Assembly (NCBI GenBank): GCA_000151295.1
Contig: GG745337.1
Location: 132,414-155,958 of the forward strand
Origin: Allomyces macrogynus ATCC 38327
Lineage: Eukaryota > Blastocladiomycota > Blastocladiomycetes > Blastocladiales > Blastocladiaceae
Length of the DNA: 23,545 nt
Direction of reading: 5' to 3'
Positions 1-10,451 of this stretch are shown piece after piece; the stretch's first letter is position 1, and the number at the start of each line of letters is the position of its first letter. The position numbers and the translations under genes are program-made. Under the pieces are notes generated by a model. The model was not told the DNA's origin, did no database searches, and saw only the letters and a program-made list of their open reading frames with translations.

Positions 1-401
1 GACCGTGTTCGACGGGTTCATAGCGACTTGGTTCTTGGCCGCGTCGCCGATCAGCCGCTCCGTGTCGGTAAAGGCCACGTAGGACGGCGTCGTGCGGTTG
101 CCCTGGTCGTTGGCAATGATCTCGACGCGGTCGTTTTGCCACACGCCCACGCACGAGTAGGTCGTGCCGAGGTCTATCGTGCGAGCAAGGGCGGGGTGGG
201 GTTAGCGGCTGGTCGTCAATACGGAACCGATGCGCGAGCCGCGGTCAGGCCGCCCATCAACGACTGACGGATCGTCTCGGCGCCTTCGCGCATGGCCTCG
301 GCCGCGGCAGCGAAATGACTGCGACGCGCGCAAGCTCGCCAACGATCACGGCACGGAGAACACGTACCAATGCCCACAGCGGGCGAGTCGAGCTTGGTCA
401 T
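1..401 (-). CDS. Cytosolic HSP70 chaperone, N-terminal part (runs off left edge)
   Basis: This is the start of an Hsp70 of the SSA/HSPA8 type, an ATP-driven chaperone of the cytosol and nucleus. Exon 1 (401..368) encodes [11 protein letters not shown] plus the first base of an Asp codon. A 194-nt intron (367..174) opens with GTACGT and closes with TAG. Exon 2 (173..1) continues with [12 protein letters not shown], the phosphate-1 loop that defines the Hsp70 ATPase domain, and then [26 protein letters not shown] and NPSNTV. The join rebuilds the invariant [11 protein letters not shown] with no gap. The start is fixed because this ATG gives the usual Hsp70 N-terminus with no signal or transit peptide. 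Only about 69 residues lie in the window; the rest is beyond position 1. The absence of a leader argues against the BiP and mitochondrial paralogues. Confidence 0.95.
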
Positions 402-859
402 GGTGTCGAATCAGAGCGGGTGGAGAGTGATTCAGCGTCGTTCCTGAGCACTGGGGTTCCGTGTTGGAAAGAGAGAGCGCGCGAGAGAGCACTTTGTTGG
501 ATGACCTTGCCGCCATGGGCGGGCGTCGCGTCTTTTGAAGAGCGCGCGCGCACCGACGCGCTGACGGCCTCGGTTGCCGAGCACGACGCGACCCCGAGTT
601 GCCGCGGCGCCAGTCGAGCATGACGCCGAGACACCAGTGCGCGTCAGTCGAGTCGAGCCATGATTAGATCGCTGGCGAACAATCGGCGCGGTTCGATGCG
701 GTTCCGCTTGGCCGTCGTTTTGCACAAAGTCACGGGCAGCATCTCGTCGTCGTCGAAGGCAAACGAAGTCGCGTGCAAGTCGGAACGACTCGACCGGATT
801 CGAGCGCGTTCCTCACGGTTCGAATCGACTCAAACCAACGTGACATGAATCGAATTTGT
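402..859. promoter_or_regulatory. HSP70 upstream flank / 5' UTR, no gene seen
   Basis: This stretch separates the HSP70 start codon from the tRNA-Ser terminator. Open frames here show no family resemblance and overlap one another on both strands. It should hold the HSP70 5' UTR and promoter. No clear TATA box is seen close to the ATG. A heat-shock-element candidate lies at the distal end (listed separately). Confidence 0.6.
799..821 (-). promoter_or_regulatory. Candidate step-type heat shock element
   Basis: Three TTC triplets occur at 799-801, 809-811 and 819-821, exactly 10 bp apart. Read on the HSP70 strand they are three GAA units in the same orientation. A GAA at 822-824 adds one inverted half-site at the end. 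Direct 10-bp spacing of nTTCn units is the step-type HSE recognised by fungal HSF1. The element is about 400 bp upstream of the HSP70 ATG, which is plausible though far. The sequence pattern is directly visible; the function is inferred from the neighbouring gene. Confidence 0.45.
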
Positions 860-863
860 AAAA
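860..863 (-). terminator. RNA polymerase III terminator of tRNA-Ser
   Basis: A run of four T residues on the minus strand starts 8 nt after the tRNA discriminator base, the expected place and form of a Pol III stop signal. Confidence 0.75.
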
Positions 864-870
864 GGAGAAA

Positions 871-952
871 CGTCGCCTACAGGGTTCGAACCTGTGCGGG
901 AGGATCCCATTGGATTTCAAGTCCAACGCCTTAACCACTCGGCCAAAGCGAC
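871..952 (-). tRNA. tRNA-Ser (anticodon UGA)
   Basis: The minus strand folds as a class II tRNA. The acceptor stem GTCGCTT pairs with AGGCGAC, and the discriminator base is G as usual for tRNA-Ser. The A box (TGGCCGAGTGG) and B box (GGTTCGAACCC) are perfect. The anticodon stem TTGGA/TCCAA closes the loop CTTGAAA, placing UGA at positions 34-36. A long variable arm (TGGGATCCTCCCGC region) confirms a serine/leucine-type tRNA, and the discriminator plus anticodon choose serine. There is no intron. It reads UCA and, by wobble, other UCN codons. It is transcribed in the same direction as HSP70. Confidence 0.96.
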
Positions 953-1163
953 ATTAGGGTTGGTGCGGACGTGAATTACACGCCCTCCCATAGTTTTCGA
1001 AAGAGTGTTGGCATTATATTGTGGTGCGCCACAAGTAGGTTAAGGCTGCTCAGCCTCTCCACTCTTCCACCAACTTGGCAGTCTATTCACTCCCAGTCCG
1101 TCCTGGCCAAAGTCTCGCTCGACCCCCATTTTTCGACAATCAAAACGTGACAAGCTGCAAGTG

Positions 1164-3358
1164 ATGAATGCAGCACGGCCGCCAGCAAATCCAGCAAACG
1201 GCGCGGGCAGTGCACCGGAAGACCCGCTGCCACCGCACTGGCTCCGCACGCTCGTCGCTGGTATTCACGCGACACACCGCCAAGGCCGCACCGTTGCCGG
1301 ATCTGTCGTCGACCACAATGCGCTCTTGCACGCTTACGAGGACCTGGTCGCGACTGTCCTGGCGGCCGCGACGACGGGCCGCTCGTGTATCTTGCACGTC
1401 GCCCCACCAACGGCGACCCATGTCGGCGACATGGCGCGATTGCGGGCGGCCATGCTCGATGAACGCGTCGCCGGTGTCGTTCGCACTGTTGAGCAGGTTG
1501 GGATCATGTTCCGTCGAGGTGATGTGCAAAGTGGTCGATATTAGTCTGACCACTCGCTCACGCAGCAGTCCCGCTAGGTCGCGACCCATGTCCTGCGCTT
1601 GACGGCCACGACCATCAAAGTCCCGTCAAATACGGTTCCGGCGCCCCCGACTGTGCGTGGCCAGTCGATGTCGCTGCTCGTGACCCCCGCGACACCGGCT
1701 GACTCGATCGACCCGTCCGTGACCATGCCGACTCCAACCGCAACTTCGGCGTTCCCGTGGCCGCCCGTCCCGCCAACGCCGCGCGGGTGGACAACGGGCA
1801 CCGCGCCCGCGCCGTTCGATCGGCTCACGTTCCTGTCCGGGATGCTCGTTGGCGGCAAACCGTCGCTGTCGGACCCGGCGCAGGGGACCGCTACCGACGA
1901 AAGCGTCAGCTGGCGCATGTCGGGTACCGCGCCGCCCGTGCCGCAGTCCCGCGCGCACCGCACGTCCATGATCAGTCTCAAGCCGGCGACCACCACGGCG
2001 CAGGGTCGGAAACTGTCGGCGGCAGCGGCGGTTGCGGCCGCGGCTGCATCCACGCCGCGGTCGTCCATGTCGTCGACGGATACGCCGCCGCCTCCCCCAC
2101 CGCTCCCGTCGGCGATATTACCGACCGGGTCACCGCGCCGCCGCACGCTGCCGACGCTCCTGACCGACCCGGACCACTTGTCGGCACGTAACGCAATTCT
2201 CGCGGGCCCCGCATCGGCCGGGTTACCGTACCGACCACCAACCAACGTGGCCGACCTGGCCGCAACGGCTGCAGCGGGGATTCGTCGCCGTGCGTCTCAG
2301 TATCGTGCGAGCGGAAGCGTGGCGGGGGTGCCCGTCACGTCCACGTCCATGTCGGTTGGGCCGAAACGCGTCGCGAATATCGTGGTTATCGTACTCGACC
2401 CGCCGAACGAGGATCCGCGCCGCGGTTTGACGACGAGCATCCAGCAGGCGATGCTCGAGGTGTTGGCGAGGCGGCAAGTCACGGATGGCCGCGTACTGTA
2501 CCAGGTGCCGAGGCCGTTTTGCTTTGTGGTGGTGGTGCCGGTTGCGGGGACGTTGAGCGTGCCGCCGCAGCAGCAGGGGCAGCAGGACGAGGAGGAAGTG
2601 TTCTGGGCGCGTGTCGCTCAGGCTGAGGGTGGATACGCGTTGCCATTGATGCCGCCGTTGGTTTGTAGCAGATGGACTCTATTTGGCCTGCTAAGCTGCG
2701 ACTGACTTTTAGTTAAACTATGTAGCTCGACCAGTTTTTCATGTCCGTGACGATCGAGCACGACCTGAACCCGGCCGTCTCCTCGTCCACCTCGTTCCCC
2801 ATCCCCAAGCTCCTCGATCTCAAGTCCATCAGCGTACGTCTTTCCACGGCGACCCCTTGACCCATTTCCTCTCGTCTTACGTCACGCGTCTCAACTACGC
2901 AGGGCCTCGCCTTCTGGCGCGCGCGGCAGCAATCCATCTACCTGCACCCGCACCTGAAGCGGTACCTCCGCGACGTGCTCGTCGCCGCGCGCACGCATCC
3001 GGCCACGACCACCCCCTTTGCCGCGCTCCTTCACCACGTTCCCACCACTCCCGACACCTCCACGCCACGCTTACTCCGACTCGAGCGTGCTGGCCACGCA
3101 CCCGCGATTTCGACACACGCCCTCAACGACCTGACGCTGGCGGTACGCGCCATGGGCGCGCTCTACGACTGTGAGTACGCGACGCCCGAGATCGCGCAGT
3201 GGCTCGTGCCAAGGGTGCTCGCGCATCGGGTGGCCGCGGTGGCGACGGCGGCGGCGGTCGCGGCGGCCGGAGGGACAGGGGAGGTGGAGGTGGGGAAGGG
3301 GCCGGCGCAGATGGTTGCAGTAGTAGATGCGTTGGAGAGAGTGATGCCGCCGGTATGA
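1164..3358 (+). CDS. Degenerate MoxR/Mg-chelatase-like AAA+ family protein, 4 exons
   Basis: Proposed exons are 1164..1496, 1578..2660, 2726..2833 and 2903..3358, giving 659 residues. Introns are 81, 65 and 69 nt and all phase 0; the third has a GTACGT donor, while the first two donors (GTTGGG, GTTTGT) are weaker. The C-terminal half follows the MoxR/AAA_3 plan. A Walker-B-like strand VVIVLDPP sits near residue 379, followed by the helix QQAMLEVLARRQVTDGR and VPRPFCFVVVV where MoxR proteins have the sensor-1 strand. After the second join comes PPLLDQFFMSV, and the C-terminal lid ends YATPEIAQWLVPRVLAHR. The N-terminal segment around residues 75-90 (CILHVAPPTATH) lies where a P-loop is expected but lacks GxxGxGK[ST]. 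Residues about 135-330 are Pro/Ala/Ser/Thr-rich and probably disordered. From memory it resembles fungal proteins annotated as magnesium-chelatase-like. ATPase activity is doubtful, and its role is unknown. Confidence 0.72.
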
Positions 3359-3817
3359 GGACGGTTTGATTGAGTCGATTGGTTGAGCCTTCTGTATTGC
3401 TCGAGTCGCTCGGAATGATTTCAAAGCGTCGCCCTTGACCCTCCCACTTGTGTCGAAACGCGCCACCCCCACGCCCGCTCGACGTGTTTGGGCGAGCATG
3501 AGAGTCTTGAAGTGATGGGTTGGCTCACGGTCCTCGATGATGATCAGCAACCTTTTCTGAAGGCGGTGACTACCGGTCTGGGGCTCCACATGACCCCAGT
3601 CAAATCCGCGCGCTGCGTTCCGCCATTCTCTCTGACTCTCTCGACGGCCCGTTGCACGACGACGACGACGTGGACGACGACGAGTCGACCGGCAGCACTT
3701 GCAAACAGTCCCTGTAAAAGGTAGCGCTCCCCCGGCACCCGGCAACTTGGTCAAGTTTGGCCTCCATCGAGCAGCCCGCACACCAGTAACCAACCAAACC
3801 ATCGAACAGCAGACACC
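3359..3817. other. Intergenic: AAA-protein 3' flank and KRS promoter
   Basis: No gene is supported here. The right part holds a short GAC-trinucleotide-rich run (about 3656-3690) and should contain the lysyl-tRNA synthetase promoter and 5' UTR. Small open frames on both strands look like chance. Confidence 0.6.
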
Positions 3818-5752
<1,935 letters not shown>

Positions 5753-6131
5753 GTCGTCGTTCCCCGTCGTGCGTGCACGCGGCTCGGGCTGGGTTCCGGC
5801 ACGTGTCGTGTGCCCGTTTTGCTTTTCCTGTTGCTTTCGTTTCGTGTTCCTGTCGTTTCGTGTTCCTGTCGTACCTAGTCGTCGCATCGTGTCGATTGGT
5901 GCTTGCGTTGCATAAAGGTCGGGGTGGGCGTTTTTCTTTGTGATCTTGCATTGCGGCGATGCTCTTGTCGCCCAAGCTGGTCATCGCACGCAGAACCGTT
6001 AACGTTTCGGACCACGACTCGCGCTTCCGTTCCCCTTCACCAGCACGAGATGGCCATTCAAAATTATGTTCAGCCCGACACACCACCATGCCTACCCGCC
6101 CAACGCGACAAACCACCTTCACCATTCGAGC
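5753..6131. other. Convergent 3' flanks of KRS and SSU72
   Basis: Both neighbouring genes end into this stretch (KRS from the left, SSU72 from the right), so it should hold the two 3' UTRs and their poly(A) sites. It is T-rich on the plus strand just after KRS. No coding sequence is supported. It includes a short tandem repeat (listed separately). Confidence 0.6.
5839..5870. repeat. Two exact copies of a 16-bp tandem repeat
   Basis: The unit GTTTCGTGTTCCTGTC occurs at 5839-5854 and again, identical, at 5855-5870, in the probable KRS 3' UTR. It looks like a simple slippage duplication. Confidence 0.9.
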
Positions 6132-6957
6132 TCAATGGAAACAAACGCAGTGCAGCAACGGGTGCGTCGTGAACTGCGTCGCGAAGTCGCGCAAGAGCGT
6201 ATCGAGCCCCGCATCCAAATCCGGACAGGCTTCAATGAGGCGCGCCAGATCAACAAACAGCCGCCCACCAACCGCGGCCTCAGTCGGGTTATCCTTGATT
6301 TCCAGGTTCACGACGTGCACGGGCGTGTTGCACGAGGATGGGCGCGACCATCTGCCCACAACCGTCCCACGCGTCAGTCCAGCGTTGTCCCGAACCGGGT
6401 TGCGGGAAAAGAGCGTACCTTCGCAACCCGCATCAAACACACGCTCCTTGCACGTCAAGACCACATCAAACTGGTGCTGCAGCGACGCGTCCTGCCACCG
6501 TTCCGGCGCGGACTCGATGCGCCGGTTGCGCTCGAGCATGGCGACGAGCCCGTTCGCATCGTAGAGCGCGCGGTCTTTCCCGACCAGGTCGGCGAGAATC
6601 GTCGCGTAAGGCGTGCCGAAATCGTAGACGTTGGGTTTGTCGATCGTTGGGCCGGGTAATCGCACGGCCGAGCCCGTGCCGTCGGAGCAGATTTGCAGGC
6701 CGATCTCACTACGGCGCATGAGTCGAGCACCAGCGACAAACGTCAGATGCCAAAAATATGAGTGTATTTCTCCCACACAATCGAGTCTTCGGCTCCAAAT
6801 GGCGACGGCAACCGTACCCAAGTACGCGGTGCCCCTCCATGCTCCGGTTCTGGTTGCTCGCACAGACGACGGCGTAGAGGTACTGGCTCCTTGGTACGGG
6901 TGCCGCGGGCATCGGGTACATGGCTGCGCCAGGAGCGGCAAGTTGAGCGGTCGCCAT
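6132..6957 (-). CDS. SSU72: SSU72 RNA polymerase II CTD phosphatase, 2 exons
   Basis: Ssu72 removes phosphate from Ser5/Ser7 of the Pol II C-terminal repeat and belongs to the cleavage and polyadenylation factor in the nucleus. Exon 1 is 6957..6818 and exon 2 6708..6132, with a 109-nt intron (GTACGG..TAG), giving 238 residues. The join yields VLGEIGLQICSDGTG, which matches the human spacing between VL and YGTG exactly. The CX5R catalytic loop is CASNQNR (Cys32, Arg38). Later family blocks are LPGPTIDKPNVYDFGTPY, a KDRALYDANG stretch, LTCKERVFD, PVHVVNLEIKDNPTEA (containing the aspartate region) and the usual end HCVCFH. The first about 25 residues are an Ala/Pro-rich extension not found in human Ssu72. 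The start ATG has an ideal ACCATGG context. Confidence 0.97.
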
Positions 6958-7522
6958 GGTCTGGTCGAGCAACGACGCGATGTTCGTCTGGAGCACATTT
7001 CGAGCGCGCCGCGTCAAACGAATGCGGCAAGCACCCACCGGTACGCTTCGCCGCCGGGCCGGGCGGGGAATGCTCAGGCGGGCATTGCAGCGTTGCGAGC
7101 GGTCGCGGACGGGAGTGAGCGCTGCCGCGCGCACATTGAGACCGACATTTCAAATTGAGCGTGGTTCGTGGTGGATTGCAGCGAGTCTGGTCGTTGCTTG
7201 TCGTTCTGTCGCGCAGGTAATCGTGAGTTGGCCCTTCGGGCTGGGCCCGACGCGTGGCAGTGGGTGGCGTGACGGCATGTGACAAGGTCAACAGCGCCCC
7301 GTTCGCTCCGCCGTCGCCCCGCCACCCGTCTGCTCGTCACCAGCCGACCTCCCCCACGACCCGCCGCAACCCACGACGGACGCTGCACCGTGGATGCTGA
7401 TCCGGCACTCCCCGCATTCTCTTCTTACCCGCTCCGCGCACCGATCCCGGCGCTCCCGTCGACCGTCGACAAAACGACCTGTCGCTTGATCATTCCAGTC
7501 AACCCATCTCAACGCCTCCACC
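6958..7522. promoter_or_regulatory. Divergent SSU72 / eIF5 promoter region
   Basis: The two start codons (6957 on minus, 7523 on plus) face away from each other across 565 bp, so this interval should contain both promoters and 5' UTRs. The plus-strand side just upstream of eIF5 is pyrimidine-rich (for example TTCTCTTCTTACC around 7420). No TATA box or gene is evident. Confidence 0.6.
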
Positions 7523-8906
7523 ATGTCGCTTCTCAACATTGGCGGTGACAAGGATGACTTGTTCTACCGGTACAAGATGCCGCGTATGTCGTCGTTTTTG
7601 CATTCTTGGCGCGCTGCACGACGCGTCCGTGTCGATACGCGACGCGACGTCGCGATGTGACGTGATGCGGCGCGCCTGTTGGCAAAATGAGCAACCACTG
7701 ACCCCTGCTCTATGCGCATCACGAATAGCGGTCCAGTCCAAGATCGAGGGCAAGGGCAACGGGATCAAGACGGTGGTGCCCAACATGAACGAGGTGGCCA
7801 AGGCGCTGAACCGCCCGCCCATGTACCCGTGCAAGTACTTTGGCACTGAGCTCGGCGCGCAGACCAAGCACGAGCCCAAGAACGACCGTTATATCGTCAA
7901 TGGCGCGCACGACGCCGCGCGTCTCCAGGAACTGCTCACGGGCTTTATCGAAAAGTTCGTTCTGTGCGGTGCCTGCGGCAACCCGGAAACCGACTTGAAG
8001 ATCATCAACGGCATGATTGAGCGGCACTGCATTGCCTGCGGCAAGGACACGGCCGTCGACATGCGGCACAAGCTCACCAACTTCATTCTCAACCACCCGC
8101 CGCCGGGCGCGATCTCGGGCGGGAAGAAGGGCGGCAAGAAGGGCGGGAAGAAGGGCAAGATGTCCAAGGACCAGACGCCCGCCGACTCGGGTGACGAGGC
8201 CGGGTCGGGCGACGAGCTGCACAAGCAGATCATGGAGGACGCCAAGACGCTCGCGGCGGCCAAGTCCAAGGACGATGACTGGTCGGTCGACATGTCCGAG
8301 GAGGCGCAGCGCGCGCGTCAGGCCGAGCTGCTGCAGGGGCTCGATAACCTCAAGCTCGACGACAAGAAGAAGGGCAAGAAGAAGGCTAAGAAGGCCGCCG
8401 ACTCGGACGACGACGAGGACGATTTCGCCGACGACCCGCTCGACCAGCTTGCGCAGTACGTGCTCGCCAAGCCCAAGGCCACGGCCGCCGACGTGCAGGC
8501 CGAGATCAAGGACCTGCGACTGCCCGTGCACATGGCCGTGCACGTGCTCGCCCAGGCCGTCGTCAAGGTCGACTCGATGGTCCCGGACCTCAAGGCCCGC
8601 GCCGCCATGTTCCGCCCGCTGCTCGCCGACAATTCGCGCGCGCAAAAGTACTTCCTCGGCGGGCTCGAGCGGTCGATTGCCGAGGCCGAGGCCTACAAGA
8701 AGGTACCAATCATGCTCAAGAACGTCTACGAGCTCGAGCTGGTCGACGACGAGGTGATTCTGGCCTGGGGTGGGCGCATCACCAAGAAGTTCACGGGCAA
8801 GAAGAAGACGGCGACGCTCGTGCGCGAGGCCGCGGCGCCGTTCCTCACGTGGCTCAAGGAGGCCGAGGAGGAGGACAGTGAAGAGGAGGAGAGCGACGAC
8901 GAGTAA
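7523..8906 (+). CDS. TIF5: Translation initiation factor eIF5, 2 exons
   Basis: eIF5 is the GTPase-activating protein for eIF2 in the 43S/48S initiation complex and helps choose the start codon. Exon 1 is 7523..7583 and exon 2 7729..8906, with a 145-nt intron (GTATGT..TAG), giving 412 residues. The N-terminal domain keeps FYRYKMP with the arginine finger at Arg16, then IEGKGNGIKTVVPNM, ALNRPP and NDRYIVNGAH. A zinc ribbon uses Cys100, Cys103, Cys121 and Cys124. A Lys-rich linker with KKGGKKGGKKG runs follows, then the C-terminal W2/HEAT domain, which ends in acidic/aromatic boxes (FLTWLKEAEEEDSEEEESDDE) that bind eIF2-beta and eIF3. The ATG is in a CACCATG context. The join gives MPPVQSKIEGKG, the same spacing as other eIF5 proteins. 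Confidence 0.99.
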
Positions 8907-9281
8907 ACCGTAGGCTGCTGGGTTCGCAACGTGTGGACTTGGATGTCCGCGCGATTGATTGATTCAACAGGGTTATTGTTTGTCAAACTTGCGCTTGCTC
9001 ATTCTGCACCCCGCATCTTGCCCGGTCGGTTGAACTGACGTCAGGCCAAACAGCTCCATCCAATTGAGCCGCAGCGACACTCCATAAGGCCTGCTTTATG
9101 ACCTACCATGTCAACAAACTATCTGCGTCAGAATGGTGAGAACATCCAAACACTCGAGACATGGCTTGATCGGGTTCGAACAAGGAAGACTATCCCCGCG
9201 TCAGTTCATTTCGTTCCCTGGATGCATTCATGCCACCACCTGAGCGAACCAATATAAACAGGATGCGATGGGAACACTGTT
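8907..9281. other. Gene-free flank downstream of eIF5
   Basis: No coding feature is supported. The sequence becomes less GC-rich than the genes around it. A CCAAT next to TATAAA (9249-9258, plus strand) is the only promoter-like motif, and no convincing plus-strand gene follows it. Confidence 0.5.
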
Positions 9282-9523
9282 CTAGCACTTCTCTGCTGCA
9301 TCATCATCATTTTCAACTCGCTGTGCTTCAAGGTTGGTGACGACTTTGGCGCCGTTAATGGTGTGTGTGCCAACCATGGAGGTGACGGCGGTCGATTGAG
9401 TGAAAGCGCGGCTGGCATGCTGATGGAAAACAAATTATGGCTGGTAGCAGCGATCTTTTGTGACGACCAGCTTCCGTGGTTGTTAGCCATCAAGGCTTTG
9501 ATTCCAGACCTGGACGATATCAT
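9282..9523 (-). pseudogene. Possible decayed relative of the Gln/His repeat protein
   Basis: Two short minus-strand blocks in different frames resemble the repeat gene at 10452-12472. One, near 9490-9450, reads ALMANNHGSWSS, comparable to VNADNDGSWYATG there. The second (9419..9282) reads AFTQSTAVTSMVGTHTING then AKVV, comparable to FQTQSVDVSSAGGCHAAG then AKVS. It closes with a stop at 9284..9282. A 48-nt GT..AG segment would join the two blocks, or they may simply be shifted by decay. No start or upstream exon was found. The similarity is short and was judged by eye, so this could be chance, a relic, or the last exon of a small unrecognised gene. Confidence 0.33.
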
Positions 9524-9602
9524 AACAGAAATTTATTACTGTTGATTTATTCCCCAATTACATTTACAATTGCACTTGCAACCAGGATTGAGCCTTCCAA
9601 AT

Positions 9603-9636
9603 CACCAGTGCGAAGCAAAATTTGCAAACACTGGTG
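9603..9636. repeat. Inverted repeat with 8-bp perfect arms
   Basis: CACCAGTG (9603-9610) and CACTGGTG (9629-9636) are perfect inverse copies separated by 18 nt. The spacer itself contains GCAAAATTTGC, a near-palindrome, so the whole element can form a stem-loop or a cruciform. No associated gene is apparent. Confidence 0.6.
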
Positions 9637-9680
9637 GCACTGCACGCTTTGAGTGTCAGTTGCTGCACTTTCGGCCAAAG

Positions 9681-9736
9681 AATCCTCAAGTTGACGAAAA
9701 AGAAGTTAAATCCTCAAGTCGGCGAAGAACAAGTCA
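9681..9736. repeat. Imperfect 28-bp tandem duplication
   Basis: Two adjacent 28-bp units (9681-9708 and 9709-9736) both begin AATCCTCAAG and agree at most later positions, with about five differences. It looks like an old, diverging minisatellite-type duplication. Confidence 0.6.
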
Positions 9737-10409
9737 TGCTAATACTTTCGTAGCAGCGTCGCACAGTGGGAGGATATTGTGATATTCGTTGGATAAAACA
9801 AGTCGACAATCCATCAGCAAACGTCAGCACTAACTGTAAAAATATGAAGAGTTTTGTCAATCGCTCGATTTCGGAAAGAGTACGTCAAAACTGTGTTCAT
9901 TTTGTCACCCCAGATTTCTGATACTCTGTCACTGATGTGCATTACTCTTGCTGAAGTTCATTTTGCATGGCGAATGAAGTGCGAAAGGAGCGTCATTTCG
10001 ACTTGCTTTCCAAAGTACTTCATCCCTCCACCGCAACCTTCTTGGCAGTCAAGAAACGACGTTGTGATGGTCAATTTGACGATTCTTGTCCACGCTTGAG
10101 GTGGCTGCTGTTGGATCACATCGAAGCAAGTGGAGCGTAATAGTGCAGATGTGCTTGAACGGGATATGAAGGATGATTGAAGCACGCGAGCCCAAGTGAC
10201 TTTACGTGTGCCTCAAGAGACGGGCCAAAGTGTCTTTTCTCAGGGAAAGAACGTTTACGGTGATGATTTGGCTTAATGACCCGAAGCCTTTTCAGGCTCA
10301 ATTCGAATGTGATTGGGGTCACTCGTCATGAAAAATTACATTCGTCTCTTTGCGCAGACGATGGTCAAAATCATTCCACAGATTATTGAAGGCAAAGGGA
10401 GCACAAATT

Positions 10410-10415
10410 TTTATT
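10410..10415 (-). promoter_or_regulatory. Poly(A) signal AATAAA of the repeat gene
   Basis: AATAAA on the minus strand lies about 40 nt after the TAA stop (10454..10452) of the repeat protein gene, the normal spacing for a polyadenylation signal. Confidence 0.6.
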
Positions 10416-10451
10416 GAATGGTTTCAAAATTGGGACACACATGCTTAGCAC

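Larger units (their letters stand above)
9524..10451. other. AT-richer gene-free island
   Basis: No intact gene is supported on either strand across about 0.9 kb; open frames are short and share no recognisable motif. Base composition is clearly less GC-rich than in the flanking genes. It holds an inverted repeat, a decayed direct repeat and, at the right end, the poly(A) signal of the next gene (all listed separately). Confidence 0.55.

Noticed and set aside
1019..1034. Short dyad TTGTGG/CCACAA upstream of the AAA-like gene
   Set aside because: Six-bp arms are expected by chance in a window this size and nothing links it to a function.
1574..2245. 223-residue minus-strand open frame, Gly/Val-rich
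   Set aside because: It is opposite the low-complexity part of the AAA-like protein, which has splice-consistent exons on the plus strand.
7719..8645. 308-residue minus-strand open frame
   Set aside because: It is antisense to the eIF5 main exon and has no family motif.
9173..9183. GGTTCGAAC word resembling a tRNA B box
   Set aside because: The last two bases do not fit the B-box consensus and no cloverleaf or A box can be drawn around it.
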